Assembly (NCBI GenBank): GCA_013399855.1
Contig: VXAY01004336.1
Coordinates: forward strand, 249,760 to 313,759
Length of the DNA: 64,000 nt
Direction of reading: 5' to 3'
Origin: Oxyruncus cristatus
Taxonomy: Eukaryota > Chordata > Aves > Passeriformes > Cotingidae
Part shown: piece by piece, positions 46,311 to 56,165 of the stretch
How the letters are laid out: each line of letters starts with the position of its first letter
Numbering within the stretch: position 1 is the stretch's first letter
Notes under the pieces: model-generated
What the model saw: only the letters and a program-made list of their open reading frames with translations
Databases searched by the model: none
Told to the model about the DNA's origin: nothing
Program-made: the position numbers and the translations under genes

Positions 46311-48719
46311 GTTTTTATGAACTTCAGGCTTTTCCTTTTCAGTTGTTACCTACAGTTTTTAATAGTTTTCTAAATTTCGAAGTGTTTCAGTGAACATTTT
46401 GGAAATTTTCCCCCAAACCGAGCTAGTGAAAAATTTCATTGCTGTTGCTAGCTTTCAGTCACTTCTACCTTAAATATAAAAGTAAAAATGTAATTGTGGG
46501 GAGTATGATTTAAAGAAATATCAAGTTTTAGAAAATAGAAGATGAAGAAGATTAGTGAAAAGCAAATGAGATTGTTGCATTGGAAAGACCCTGAGTAACA
46601 GCAATATTAACAATAGTGATGACAACCAATCACTGGATGCAACATTTTAATAAGAGGATGGAACCCTGACAGAATCAAATGCTTACATTTCACTAGAGGA
46701 AAAATCATGTGAGTGCTCTTTACAGAAAATATGAAAAATAGGGCAGAAATAAAATTTAAAAATTATGTTACACTGAAAACTATAAAAATAGCTGCATATT
46801 TTTTTCAGTTCTCTGGCTGAAGTGAAGGCAGTATTTTGGATCCAAATAAACATTTTGTTTGAACCCAAATGAAATGTTTTATTTCACTTTGATGTCCTTC
46901 GTTTACTTGCAAAATAGGTCTAAATGTAAATGTAGATAAATTTTTAAGCAGAATAACATTTTTTTAAAGTTTTTAAAATGTCAAAATAAACTACTTAGAA
47001 TGTTTTGCAACTCTTTTCCAGGGATATTTTTTCCTCATGTCAAACCAGTTCCATAAATTTGACACTATTTACAAATAGTTACAGACGCTCTTGTTTTGCA
47101 TTTCCTGTCTTGTAAAACAGACGACCTTTTCTGACAGGCACTGTATGAAAAGTTAGAGACTGCTTTTAGATTTCATTTTGTAGCCTTTTATTTCCTTTGT
47201 TTTTCGTCATCTTTATTCATCAACCTACTGGAAGGTTCTGGAAGCCCAAAAGACTTCCAGATTTGGGTTTTGGTTCAAGAGACCACCCAAAACAACTGCA
47301 GTGCTTTCTCTTCTGAGCAGGCCAACATAGGCTGGGTGTAGTGGCATGTCCTGGTCTTGAAGAAGATCAACACTAACTGCTCTGAGGATCTACACATGGT
47401 CTTCTGCCCTGACTCGATGTTAGCTAGATCTGAAATGGCTCTGACAAAAGTTTCTTTGATCTGGCTGAGGGAAGCACTAATCTTTGTTTCTCAGATTCGC
47501 CTTTGGAAGTGCCCAGGTCACATCTGCTCCGTGCAGAGCCAAAGATAGCTTGCAGCTGCCTGCAGAGGATCAGGTGAACATACTTTCTTAACCCCTCCTC
47601 TGCTTAATGAGGTTGAGGGAGCAGGTACCACTAGTAAATCAGATTTTATTCCACTTCTTAGACAGCAAAAAAAAATTCTTTGGACAGACATAAGCAGCAG
47701 ATGTGGTGATTATGAGTGCCTTGTGATTGAGAGAGATATTTGGTCTTACTAGAAGCCTGTTCTTCTCTGGGAGCTGGCTTGGCTCGACTGCTTGCATCCC
47801 TGTCTAACTGATAGGACTAATAAACTGTATTGAGATAATTCCCTCTGCTCTTTGTCAGTAGATCTCGAAGCTGTTAATGCTACCAGTACCCGCATTTTAA
47901 GTTCATGGAAACAGCCTCCAAGAAGGAAAGTGCCTTGCCGACACGATTTTGGCAGAACTGGAAACTGAGCTAGTGAGCCCCATTACAGTGCCCCAAGCAC
48001 CAGTTAGCCTTTTTAGCTCTGTCACAGTCTATTGTAGTGCTATTATTGCCACACTCAGTTATGGTCTTATAAAGAGTATTTTGTTACCTAATGAGTGGTT
48101 TGAATGTGTCTATCAGTTTTCAGGTTTCAGGGCAACGGCTGCTTTAAAATGAAGAACATATTTCAGGTTTTTAAGCAGGATAGGCTCAGCTTTGATTTCC
48201 TACCAGCTTTATGCCAACTTACACTGACTTTTGCAAAGTAACTCATAATTTACTATGGAAAGAATGGGAACAGGATCAAATATACTGGTTGAATGGTTTT
48301 TAAATTGCTTGTTTTTCCCTTCCTTGTCTTTCAGTTCCTATTTTGTTAACCTCGTGTTTTAAAGTAACTGTATGTTATATTTTCTGAAATCCACTATGAG
48401 ATATATTGTACTCTGAATGTATACACATAGCTTTTCCTAATAGTAGTGGAAGTCACGAACATATACTGAATAATACAATGCAGTGTGCATAAATCCTATG
48501 GGAATCCAAGTCCTGGATAGAAGAAAAAATAAAAAAAAAGAAATCCCAGTATTTTAAAATGCCAGTTGTAACATTGCAGTGAGTTCCAGGCACATGTTTG
48601 CCAATAATGAATGGAGGAGTGCAGATACAATATTGGAACTGTCTCCTGCAGAGTGGTATCATATATAATCATACATACTGTCAGCTTGCTTGATTATGTT
48701 CGGGATTGCAAGCAGCACA
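46311..48719. other. Unique noncoding DNA
   Basis: No gene or repeat family is recognised. A stretch with higher GC at 47230-47580 has open frames on the + strand, without similarity that I can see. Confidence 0.5.
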
Positions 48720-49330
48720 CACAGAAACAAAGGAGAATTTCTTATGTCCCTCAAATTTAATTTTTATGAGAAATATATGGAGGAATTAATCGGTGATTAC
48801 AGCACAGGAACAAAAGCTCCTGTATCTTTTTATATTTGCATAATAAACACACCTTTGTGAATTCCTTTTAGAAAGATAATCACACATTCAGAAAATTTCA
48901 CTTCCTTAAGAAAAAACATTTACAGTGTTAAATCTTAATTATAGCAATTTAATTAATTGCCACAGTGTTTCATTTAATGTACATAAGCAGCCCATGTTAC
49001 TAATTATCTTAATTTTGTAAAATCCATGATCACAATTCAATCATTAATCAATACATCACAACTTCACTCCATTAGCTGTCATTTGTAACAGGGCATCTCA
49101 ATTGATTAGGCTGTAGATTTTTTATGGGTCTTGTTTTATAAATTGAACCTAGTCAAGTAAACATAACATTTGGTAATAGTCTTCATAGCAACTGTCAAAA
49201 TGACTTATTGTTTTTCCAGTCCTGCATTCCTTCAGAATTAATATTACCTTTGTGCCCTTTATAACACTTATTATTAAAGCTATAAAATTCTCTGTGTTTA
49301 ATGAGTGGATGTTTCATTATATGTATGGTT
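48720..49330. promoter_or_regulatory. Candidate conserved noncoding element or enhancer
   Basis: An AT-rich, repeat-free stretch with a high density of homeodomain-type cores (TTAATTAATTG near 48950-48960, CTAATTATC near 49001, CATTAATCAATAC near 49042). It also has an exact POU octamer ATTTGCAT at 48834-48841, followed directly by a Fox-type ATAAACA at 48843-48849. This texture is typical of vertebrate developmental enhancers and ultraconserved elements. Conservation cannot be judged from one sequence. Confidence 0.25.
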
Positions 49331-50793
49331 TGCTTGACAGACTGAAAATTTTTCTAATCTGTTTCTCTCTTCCTCTTGATTGAAGGATTGTAAATATGCA
49401 ATTAGCAGCTGGAGTAGAAGTAAAAGTAGAAAATGTCAACTGTCAAGTAGCTCCATTGAAAGACATATGATGCTTCAAGCTAAGACAGAAAGACAAAAGC
49501 ACCTACCAACAAGGATGAAGATTGCAAAATCTGTTTAAACATTCCATTAATCTCTTCCATGAAATAAATATAGTTAATACATCCAGAAATGAGGAATCTA
49601 CTATCAAACCTGCAGTTTACTTTTGTAATAAAGCTCTGTGTGGTAATGCTATACTCTATTGCCAGTAGAAATTCTGAATTACACCTCTGTTATAATTCAT
49701 AACATATATCCCTTTATGTAACATATGGCTGGCCGTATCACAGTAATTCAATTGATTTCCCAAGAATATACATGGGAAAAGGGTGCAATACATCACTGTC
49801 GTCTAGGGTATATTTCTCTTCTAGACTAAAACATCTAGTTCTGCTTCCAAACAGTTGATTACTTCTGTGTCCTCTGTGTGAAAACCTGGATTTGCCTTGG
49901 CTCTCTTATGCAATGACTGACTATCTTTTCGTTCAGCACTGTGGAAGAGGAATGCTGAAAGGAGGCAAGAGGGACATATAGAGATATTTGTTTTCATTGA
50001 CAGGCCAACAATAACTGTTTGCAGCAACACGTTATATTTAAAGCCCTATAAAAGCTCTAAATAATTAAAGAGACTGAATTCTCTAGATGTTCCTGGTTAT
50101 CCACACCAGTAGGAGAGGTTCAGTGTGAGGCACAAGGAACAGAATGAAGCTGTTTTTAACCTACATAACTAAAGACTTTGCCAAGCCAAGCCATGCAGAG
50201 GTATGAACTCTTCCCTGGACAACTGCACTGTTAGACTGTCATATCAGACCAGAATTAACCTTCTTGTTTCCTTCTCAGAGGCAGTTACCATAGAGGTCCT
50301 CAGGGTTTAATGGTGTGAAACATGGTTGTTCAATGTATGGCTAAATAACACAGGGCTGTGGGAATAATCTACTTACCAACAATTCCAAAAGCTTTTGATG
50401 GCTTTCTGGCCAGTAGACTAGTGACTATGTCCCTTTCCCCATCTTCTTCATTTATTTTCACCTAACTTTTAAAGAGGTAATTAAGTGCCTCTATTATCTC
50501 ACAGATCAGATTTCCTCATTCTGCTAGTCATACATATTCAAGTTTATTCTAAATTTTCACAATATGTAATATTTTAGTTTTGCCTGTCATATGTTAGCTA
50601 ACATGAATTCCGTACATAATCTAAAGATTTCATGTATATCCTGTCATCTGATAGGATGACACTTAGAGAAGTATCTCAGAAAGCATCTGTACAATTGTAG
50701 ACAGCTCTGGTATTGATCAAAACAGAAACAGGTCCACTGATGGTGTCCCCATTATGTTAAAGAATAAAATTTATTCCTGCAAATCCCACTTAC
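49331..50793. other. Unique noncoding DNA
   Basis: No gene or repeat family recognised up to the donor-like edge of the next block. Confidence 0.5.
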
Positions 50794-51045
50794 GATTCTT
50801 TGGTGATTCAGCTGTTTCACACGGGTAGGACAGATGAAACTGCTGAGCAGTCTCATCTGTCACAGTATCCCATGGGATGGGGCTCCAGGCTCCCTGAGGC
50901 ACGTCTGCATAAAGCATAAACATGCTGCTGCAGGTCTGTGCACCAGCTCTGTTCTGCTCCCAGGGAGCTTCACTGGCTTGATCACAGCTTCTGTCAGAGT
51001 CCTGTGGTAATAGATGTGTTGGCTTATAGTTTGCTGCTTTTGGAG
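50794..51045 (-). other. Exon-like open block, 252 bp, minus strand
   Basis: The best coding candidate in the window. On the minus strand an acceptor with a clear pyrimidine tract (TCCATTCTCTGTTGTGTCAG, 51046-51065), a branch-like TTAAT about 40 bases upstream and a T14 run beyond it precede the block. AAGAATC|GTAAGT follows. The frame is open for the whole 252 bp (84 codon-equivalents, phase 1 to phase 1). The peptide is of balanced composition with Trp, Cys and Pro, including QDSDRSCDQASEAPWEQN and YADVPQGAWSPIPWDTV. GC is clearly above the flanks. No domain or family is recognised. A smaller open block at 53938-53985 on the same strand (acceptor after a CTCTCTCCTTCTTG tract, donor GTAAGT) ends in a compatible phase upstream, and 45850-45937 is compatible downstream. 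It could be an internal exon of an unrecognised minus-strand gene, a lncRNA exon, or chance. Confidence 0.33.
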
Positions 51046-52923
51046 CTGACACAACAGAGAATGGACTTCACAAAAGGATTAAAAAAAAAAAAAAGCAAAA
51101 CCCAGAGCAGTTAAAAGTTTCTTGACCTATGTAAAATTTTAAATATCTGTCAGAAAATATCTTGCTTTTCTCAATACTTATATCCCTCATATTACTCAAA
51201 GTCTTGAGTAGCAGGAATCTGGTTTGGTGGACTAGTTATCGCTAATTAAAACACAGATAAATAATTAATAATATGACACGCAGTTAAGAAATAAAGTGTG
51301 ACAGAATTGTAATCTAGCTGGGTTCAAATTATTCAGGGAAAATCAGAAGAAGAGAACCAAGCAGGAACAGGTTGTCAGGAGCTGTCAAGGGCTGACCAGG
51401 AGTAGGAGCCAGGCAACAACACCTGAGTACAATGACAAGTCTATTTGAGGAAGTGGCTTCACTGACAGGGACCCCATCCCACCACGTGGAATGGGGTAGG
51501 GCCAGGGATGGCAGCCAGGGTCCCCTCAATAGAAACTGGTCGGTAATCCTGCTGTCTTTCACCAGTTGGCCATTGAACCAGAAAGAATAGAGACCGCTGG
51601 CTCTACAACTTGCGTGAGCTATACAGAAATTAACTTAGTTTATGATAAACAGAAGAATTAACCAAGGCAGGTCTATAAAGGTTGTTTCAGCAGAGAAAAC
51701 TTTTGCAAATTAGTTAACGAGAACTGCTGGACTCAGGAGTCTGGGAAGGTGCATTCAGAGAGAGTTTGACATTTCTTTAGGACAAGGTGCTGACTTGTTA
51801 GGGCTTCTATCCGAGCAGTGGGGGAAATAGGAGGAACTACCAAGCTGATTTAGTGCATGATCACCTGGCAAGTTAATTAGTAATAAGGAGAAACCATACA
51901 AGAAAATAAAAAGCCCTGACGTAAGAGTCAAACCTGAGGTCAAACCATATAGGCCTTTAGTGAGAAATCGTACAAGTTACACTGATTTGCTTTCCATACA
52001 AACAGCAAAAAGTCCTGTATATGTACTGTTAACCCTCCCCACCCCCAAAGAAAAACTTCAAGGATCACTACTTGCAAAACTGGGCTAGAGATTAAACAAG
52101 ATCTAACTATGCCCAGAACCCAACTGAATAGCTCCAACTGGTCTACCCATTTGTGGTTTTGCTGTTTGTTGATAAGTGTCAAATGCTGACCCTTTTCAAA
52201 GCCAAAACCAGGTGTACTTTAAATTAGCATAGCAAATCCCACAGATCACTTAATTAACTTGTTTGGCATTACTTAAACAGATCTGTTAGGCATGCAAATA
52301 AAACATTATCCTGTCTGAGAAGCAATAGCAAATTTGGAATATCTATAGACAGAGAGGGGGCTATTTGTGTGCAGAATTATCCTCTTTGTGGTCCAGGACA
52401 GTTATTTTTAAAGAAAGATTTCTATTCATGAATAGAAGACTGGATTGGAAACGTACTCCATGTTCCAGTTCATATTGTCTGTTTGTTCAAAGAAAAGAGA
52501 AAAGTCTGCAAAGGAATACAAGTTTCACCTAATTCTCTGAAGACAGTGTTTTCATCAGTCAGTCTTTTGCATGTGACATGACTCAGAGGAGCTATTTTGG
52601 GACTATTTCTAGGATCAGGTTTTAAAACATGAGGTGAAAAAATAAAGAAGTGGGGCAGTCAGAATGAGAAATAGTCTGAAATTATACTAGAGAGGATAAT
52701 ATTTTGTCTGTCAATGTGGTTCTTCTTCTCAGGATCCCAGGGAGGGGGCATTGTCAACTGAGCTTCTGAGTGGATGTCAAGGGCTCAGCTCTGCTTCTTG
52801 ACCACTGTGCCTGGGATCAGCAGGCTGAGCAGTGGATCCCTCCCTTCTCCAGAGCACAGTCTCCTCCAATCCTACTTCCTCCATGCTACTCAGACATTTG
52901 CACCATGCCTCTCCTTCTGCCAG
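51046..52923. other. Unassigned DNA, partly GC-richer
   Basis: 51330-51620 is GC-richer and 51917-51924 reads TGACGTAA, a CRE/ATF-like site. The stretch has some LTR-like flavour (short motifs, AATAAA near 51906), but I find no terminal TG/CA pair, primer-binding site or retroviral frame to support that. No gene is recognised. Confidence 0.4.
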
Positions 52924-53025
52924 GATACAGAAAAGCGGGGAAGAACTGGCAGGGAAAGGGACAAAGAAGAAAAGACATCTTTTCCATGTGACAAAGAATT
53001 TGTTCAAGAATTTAAGGATTTCAAG
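52924..53025 (+). other. Exon-like open block, 102 bp, unrecognised
   Basis: Preceded by CATGCCTCTCCTTCTGCCAG, a strong acceptor-like tract, and followed by TTTCAAG|GTCAGT. Open for exactly 34 codons (phase 0 to 0). The peptide is charged, starting DTEKRGRTGRERDKEEK and ending EFVQEFKDFK, with a single Cys. It lies inside a longer + strand open frame (52774-53073). No family is recognised. It is on the opposite strand to the blocks at 45850 and 50794, so at most one set belongs to any one gene. Confidence 0.18.
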
Positions 53026-53937
53026 GTCAGTTTCAAAATTATGGAGCCATTCTCCAGAATAAGAGATATTTGATTTGACAATCCTCCCCCCCCCCTCCTG
53101 TTTTTTCCCCCTTAAAGAAATTCCCTTGTTTTCAACCTACTGAATTTTTGGCTTGTACCACTTTATCAGTAAAGTGTAAATATAGGAGGTAATCCTTGTC
53201 TGCACCTCAGATAAAATGTTTGTACAAAATTCCTTCTAGACAGCTTTCCTCTCCATCTTTTTTTGGTTTTGTCTCCATTCCTGTCCTCTTCCCCACCCCA
53301 TCCCCCAAAAGATGGGGTCAGTTTTGCCAACCTAATCAATCACATTTGAACGAATAATTTTAAAGACATTTAATTTAAAACTCTGTTAGATAATCTTGCT
53401 TAAACCAGGGGAAACACGTATACAAGACTGGAAGGACCTAATTGAAACTAGAGAAGGAAAAGACTGTGATTATAGAATTCCAAAATGCCTGACTACCGAA
53501 GATATGAACATGAAACAAAATGCCCTTTGTTTGACTCTCCATTGAGCGCTACCGCCAACATTGCCAGAACCCCCATTATTATTCATAAACAGAATTCTCC
53601 AGAACACCATATAACTGTCATGCAAGCAATACAGATTGTATTGTGCCACAAGATTTTTTTTTTTTTTTTTCCTAAAACAGCTTGGCTCAACCTTTCTTTG
53701 TCTCTGGCACTGATGCCCATTTTCCTACAAATATATGCAGAGAAAAAAGGAAGCCAATACCTGTAACCACTCATATGCTGAGCTCTCACAGCTGCAACAC
53801 CCACATGCCAACCTCCAGAAAAGGTCTTTCCCAGGAGTGGCTTTGAGTTTGGGGCTGACTGATTCCCCACTGTCTCCTTTATTGTCGGTTAGTCCAGTGC
53901 TCGTGAGACATCACCATCAAATGCAATTACTACTTAC
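53026..53937. other. Unique noncoding DNA
   Basis: Contains a run of ten C at 53086-53095 and of 17 T at 53654-53670. No gene recognised. Confidence 0.5.
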
Positions 53938-53985
53938 ATATTGATAAACTTAGTACTAGACTATCCAAATTCATCAAGCTGCATA
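53938..53985 (-). other. Weak exon-like block, 48 bp, minus strand
   Basis: On the minus strand a pyrimidine tract (53988-54010, CTTTCCTCTCTCCTTCTTGC) ends in AAAG before the block, and CAATAT|GTAAGT follows. One frame is open (two bases, 15 codons, one base). It ends on one base, as the block at 50794-51045 would need. It is too short to stand alone. Confidence 0.12.
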
Positions 53986-55119
53986 CTTTGCAAGAAGGAG
54001 AGAGGAAAGTCTTTATTTAACTCCTTAAAAATTATTTAAATTAATTCCTGCCCACCTTTCAGAAAAGAAATCAAAAGCTTTAGGAAATAGATGGCAGTCA
54101 GTGACAAGACCAAAAACCATACGATTGAAGTGTTGGCAGAACAAGCCAGATGAAGTTGTATTATATTTAATGCAGATGTGTCTTTCACTTTAAAAGAAAC
54201 AGCTGCTTTTAATTTAAATTTCATTTACGACGGAGTCAGAGATTATCAAATGCCATTCCCCATTCACATCCAGCCCCCATAGGAAGCAGTATTAGATAAA
54301 ACCCATGCATGGAGGTATTCTTTGTTAATGCTGGCTACATATGAGGGAATTTAAGGAAAAGTGAGAATGGTAGACAAAGAATCAGGACACAGTGAGAACA
54401 GTCTCTATTTGAAGTTAAACTTTCAGAGAATGATAGTCAAAGACTGTGCAACCTAGTAGAGCATAAGATCAAAGGTATATCTAGCCTGTCTCTAGCAGAG
54501 GGCCAGATACTATTAAATGGCTGTGAAAATCAGAGGTTTTGGGGAGGGATCATTCCTCTTCCCAGTTTGAAAGACTTATGATTTATGGTCTCCTTGAGAC
54601 AACGAACGATCCAGACCATCATGTTTAATCCTGTCATTTACTGATGGTAGAAATACTATAGGATTTGCTATATGAGTTGATCTATGATAAGGCACTCAGA
54701 TCTACAATTTTAAGCTTTCTTTAAATAGTGAGGTTTTTCCCTGTGACCTGCAACTCTAGGCTTTTCAACAAAGAACTGTTAGAAATAAGGCAATATGAAC
54801 ACTAGCTACAGGCCATTACCCTATATACTACCCCACAAAATATCTGATTTCTATTCTGTCATGTCATTGTCTTCTTTTTCATTGAGTGTTGTTTATTTGG
54901 CTTACAAATGCTTAGGACCAAATACGTTTTGGTTTCAATTATATCCCTAGCCCACTTCTGTGAATATAAATAAAATAATAACTAAAAAACCTCCAAGGAG
55001 TCCAAATTCCACTCCAATTTTTGTTCAAAGATTAAAAGGAGATCTGTTTAAAAGCATGACTGTTCTCTCTAATATACCCCATTGTCACCCATGCCAGACA
55101 GGTCAAAACCATAGGACCA
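53986..55119. other. Unique AT-rich noncoding DNA
   Basis: No gene or repeat family recognised. It is clearly poorer in GC and CpG than the element that follows. Confidence 0.55.
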
Positions 55120-55619
55120 GATACACCACATTCTTGGGCGGGATGAGCCCATTAGCCTTCTGGCAGTCATCCTAGGAGAAGGACAGCTCTAATCCCAAAC
55201 CCGGTTAGATGGAGCTCGCTTAGCCCCGTAAGGCCATCCATCTAAGAGAAGGTCACTCTAATCAAACCTACGTCCTGAGGACCTCGCTGCCACCATCCAA
55301 GCTCACTCGGCCCTGGCAGATGAACCTCAGGATTAAAGGGTGGGTTCAGTTCCGCGCATACTGCATCTCACCTAAAAAATCCATTGCGCAGGCTTGAAGG
55401 CTTTACCCACACTCAAAAAGTCCTGTAGCGATGGGTGAGGGTTGAAACGGCAGGTGAAAGGTGCACTGGAAGCCGCAGACCCAACCCTGCATGCAGGCGG
55501 TTCAGGATATTGGTCATTTGAGACTGACCGGAGATGACAGTCTCTTGGGGTAGCACCCTGAATGACCAAGCAGCGTTTTTAAGGACAGCACTGCTTGCTC
55601 CACTTGGAGAGGGGCCTAG

Positions 55620-55877
55620 AAAAGGTGGCCTAAACAAAGCTCATCTCCACCTTCACTCCCACCTTCACTGGTTAACCGCAGACCAACGGGCATCTTCCTA
55701 CAATGCGATCGCACAAAGATCAAAAGACATAGGCATGCACCTGCCTCCAAAGGTGTACCTAAATTAACTCAGAATATACCATCTAAGGAGTCTTTCTGTT
55801 GTGCCTTCTGCAACCAGACTTGCCTATCTCGTATTGGCCTTTTTAGCCACCAACGCACTTGCAACAAACGTGGGTAG
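55620..55877 (+). pseudogene. Retrotransposon ORF C-terminal remnant with C2HC finger
   Basis: The last 85 codons and stop of a truncated mobile-element ORF. There is no start: the frame is closed upstream by TAG at 55617-55619, and the rest of the ORF is absent because the insertion is 5'-truncated. The N-terminal part is basic (KIKRHRHAPASKG). The C-terminal 25 residues from 55800 hold Cys at relative positions 1, 4, 8 and 21 and His at 17, with a RIGL core. In related elements this part follows the reverse transcriptase and is thought to bind nucleic acid. A second frame (55534-55767), ending KVYLN, overlaps it and is probably a shadow. Truncated and without an N-terminus, it cannot encode an active enzyme. 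Confidence 0.5.
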
Positions 55878-55891
55878 AGCCCTTCCCAAAT

Positions 55892-55905
55892 CTTCGTTCG
55901 CGAAG
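55892..55905 (+). other. UUCG-tetraloop hairpin at element 3' end
   Basis: CTTCG-TTCG-CGAAG: five perfect base pairs closed by a TTCG (UUCG in RNA) tetraloop, 14 bases after the ORF stop and 10 bases before the terminal A run. C(UUCG)G-type loops are exceptionally stable in RNA; here the closing pair is G-C rather than C-G. Non-LTR elements often use a 3' stem-loop to recruit their reverse transcriptase, so this is a plausible recognition structure. Confidence 0.6.
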
Positions 55906-55946
55906 TTTAGCCATGAAAAAAAAAAATTAATCTGCTTTCTTTTTTC

Positions 55947-56165
55947 ATAGAATCATAGAATTGTAGAATCATAGAGTGGCTTGAGTTGGAAGGGACCTTA
56001 AAGATAATCTAGTTCCAACACTCCTGCAATGGGCAGGGACACCTTTTACTAAACCAGGTTGTTTATGACCCCATTCAACCTGTCCTTGAACACTTTCAGG
56101 GATGGGGCATCAGCAACCTCTCTGGACAACCTGTTCCAGTGCTTCACAACCCATTTTCCCATGTT
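55947..56165 (-). mobile_element. CR1 LINE, 3' end fragment
   Basis: CATAGAATCATAGAATTGTA and further octamers, then TTGGAAGGGACCTTAAAGA, then TGGGCAGGGACACCTTTTAC, then CCTGTCCTTGAACACTTTCA and GGGGCATCAGCAACCTCTCT. It is a clear reverse complement of a CR1 3' end of the TTGGAAGGGACCTTA type, adjoining the end of the preceding retroelement within about 20 bp. Confidence 0.93.

Larger units (their letters stand above)
55120..55925 (+). mobile_element. 3' end of a non-LTR retrotransposon, CpG-rich
   Basis: A compact block of high GC with many CpG dinucleotides (for example AAACCCGG, TTCCGCGC, TGCGATCGCAC, TTCGTTCGCGAAG), ending in a run of A (55916-55925) and set in CpG-poor DNA. The + strand frame 55620-55877 is open for 85 codons. 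It ends in a C-x2-C / H-x3-C arrangement with RIGLFSHQRTC and then a stop, resembling the zinc-finger-like C-terminus of many vertebrate endonuclease-reverse-transcriptase ORFs. A hairpin with a TTCG loop (55892-55905) lies just after the stop. Only the 3' portion is present; the reverse transcriptase and endonuclease regions are missing. The text matches my memory of a repeat seen in bird genomes; RTE-type (such as AviRTE) or a related LINE is possible, but the clade is uncertain. The left edge is approximate. Confidence 0.6.

Noticed and set aside
51300..52200. Possible LTR or retroviral remnant
   Set aside because: No paired TG/CA termini, primer-binding site, polypurine tract or pol-like frame could be found.
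55372..55637. Minus-strand frames of 65-74 codons in the CpG-rich element
   Set aside because: GC-rich DNA has fewer stops; these run antisense to the retroelement's own coding strand.
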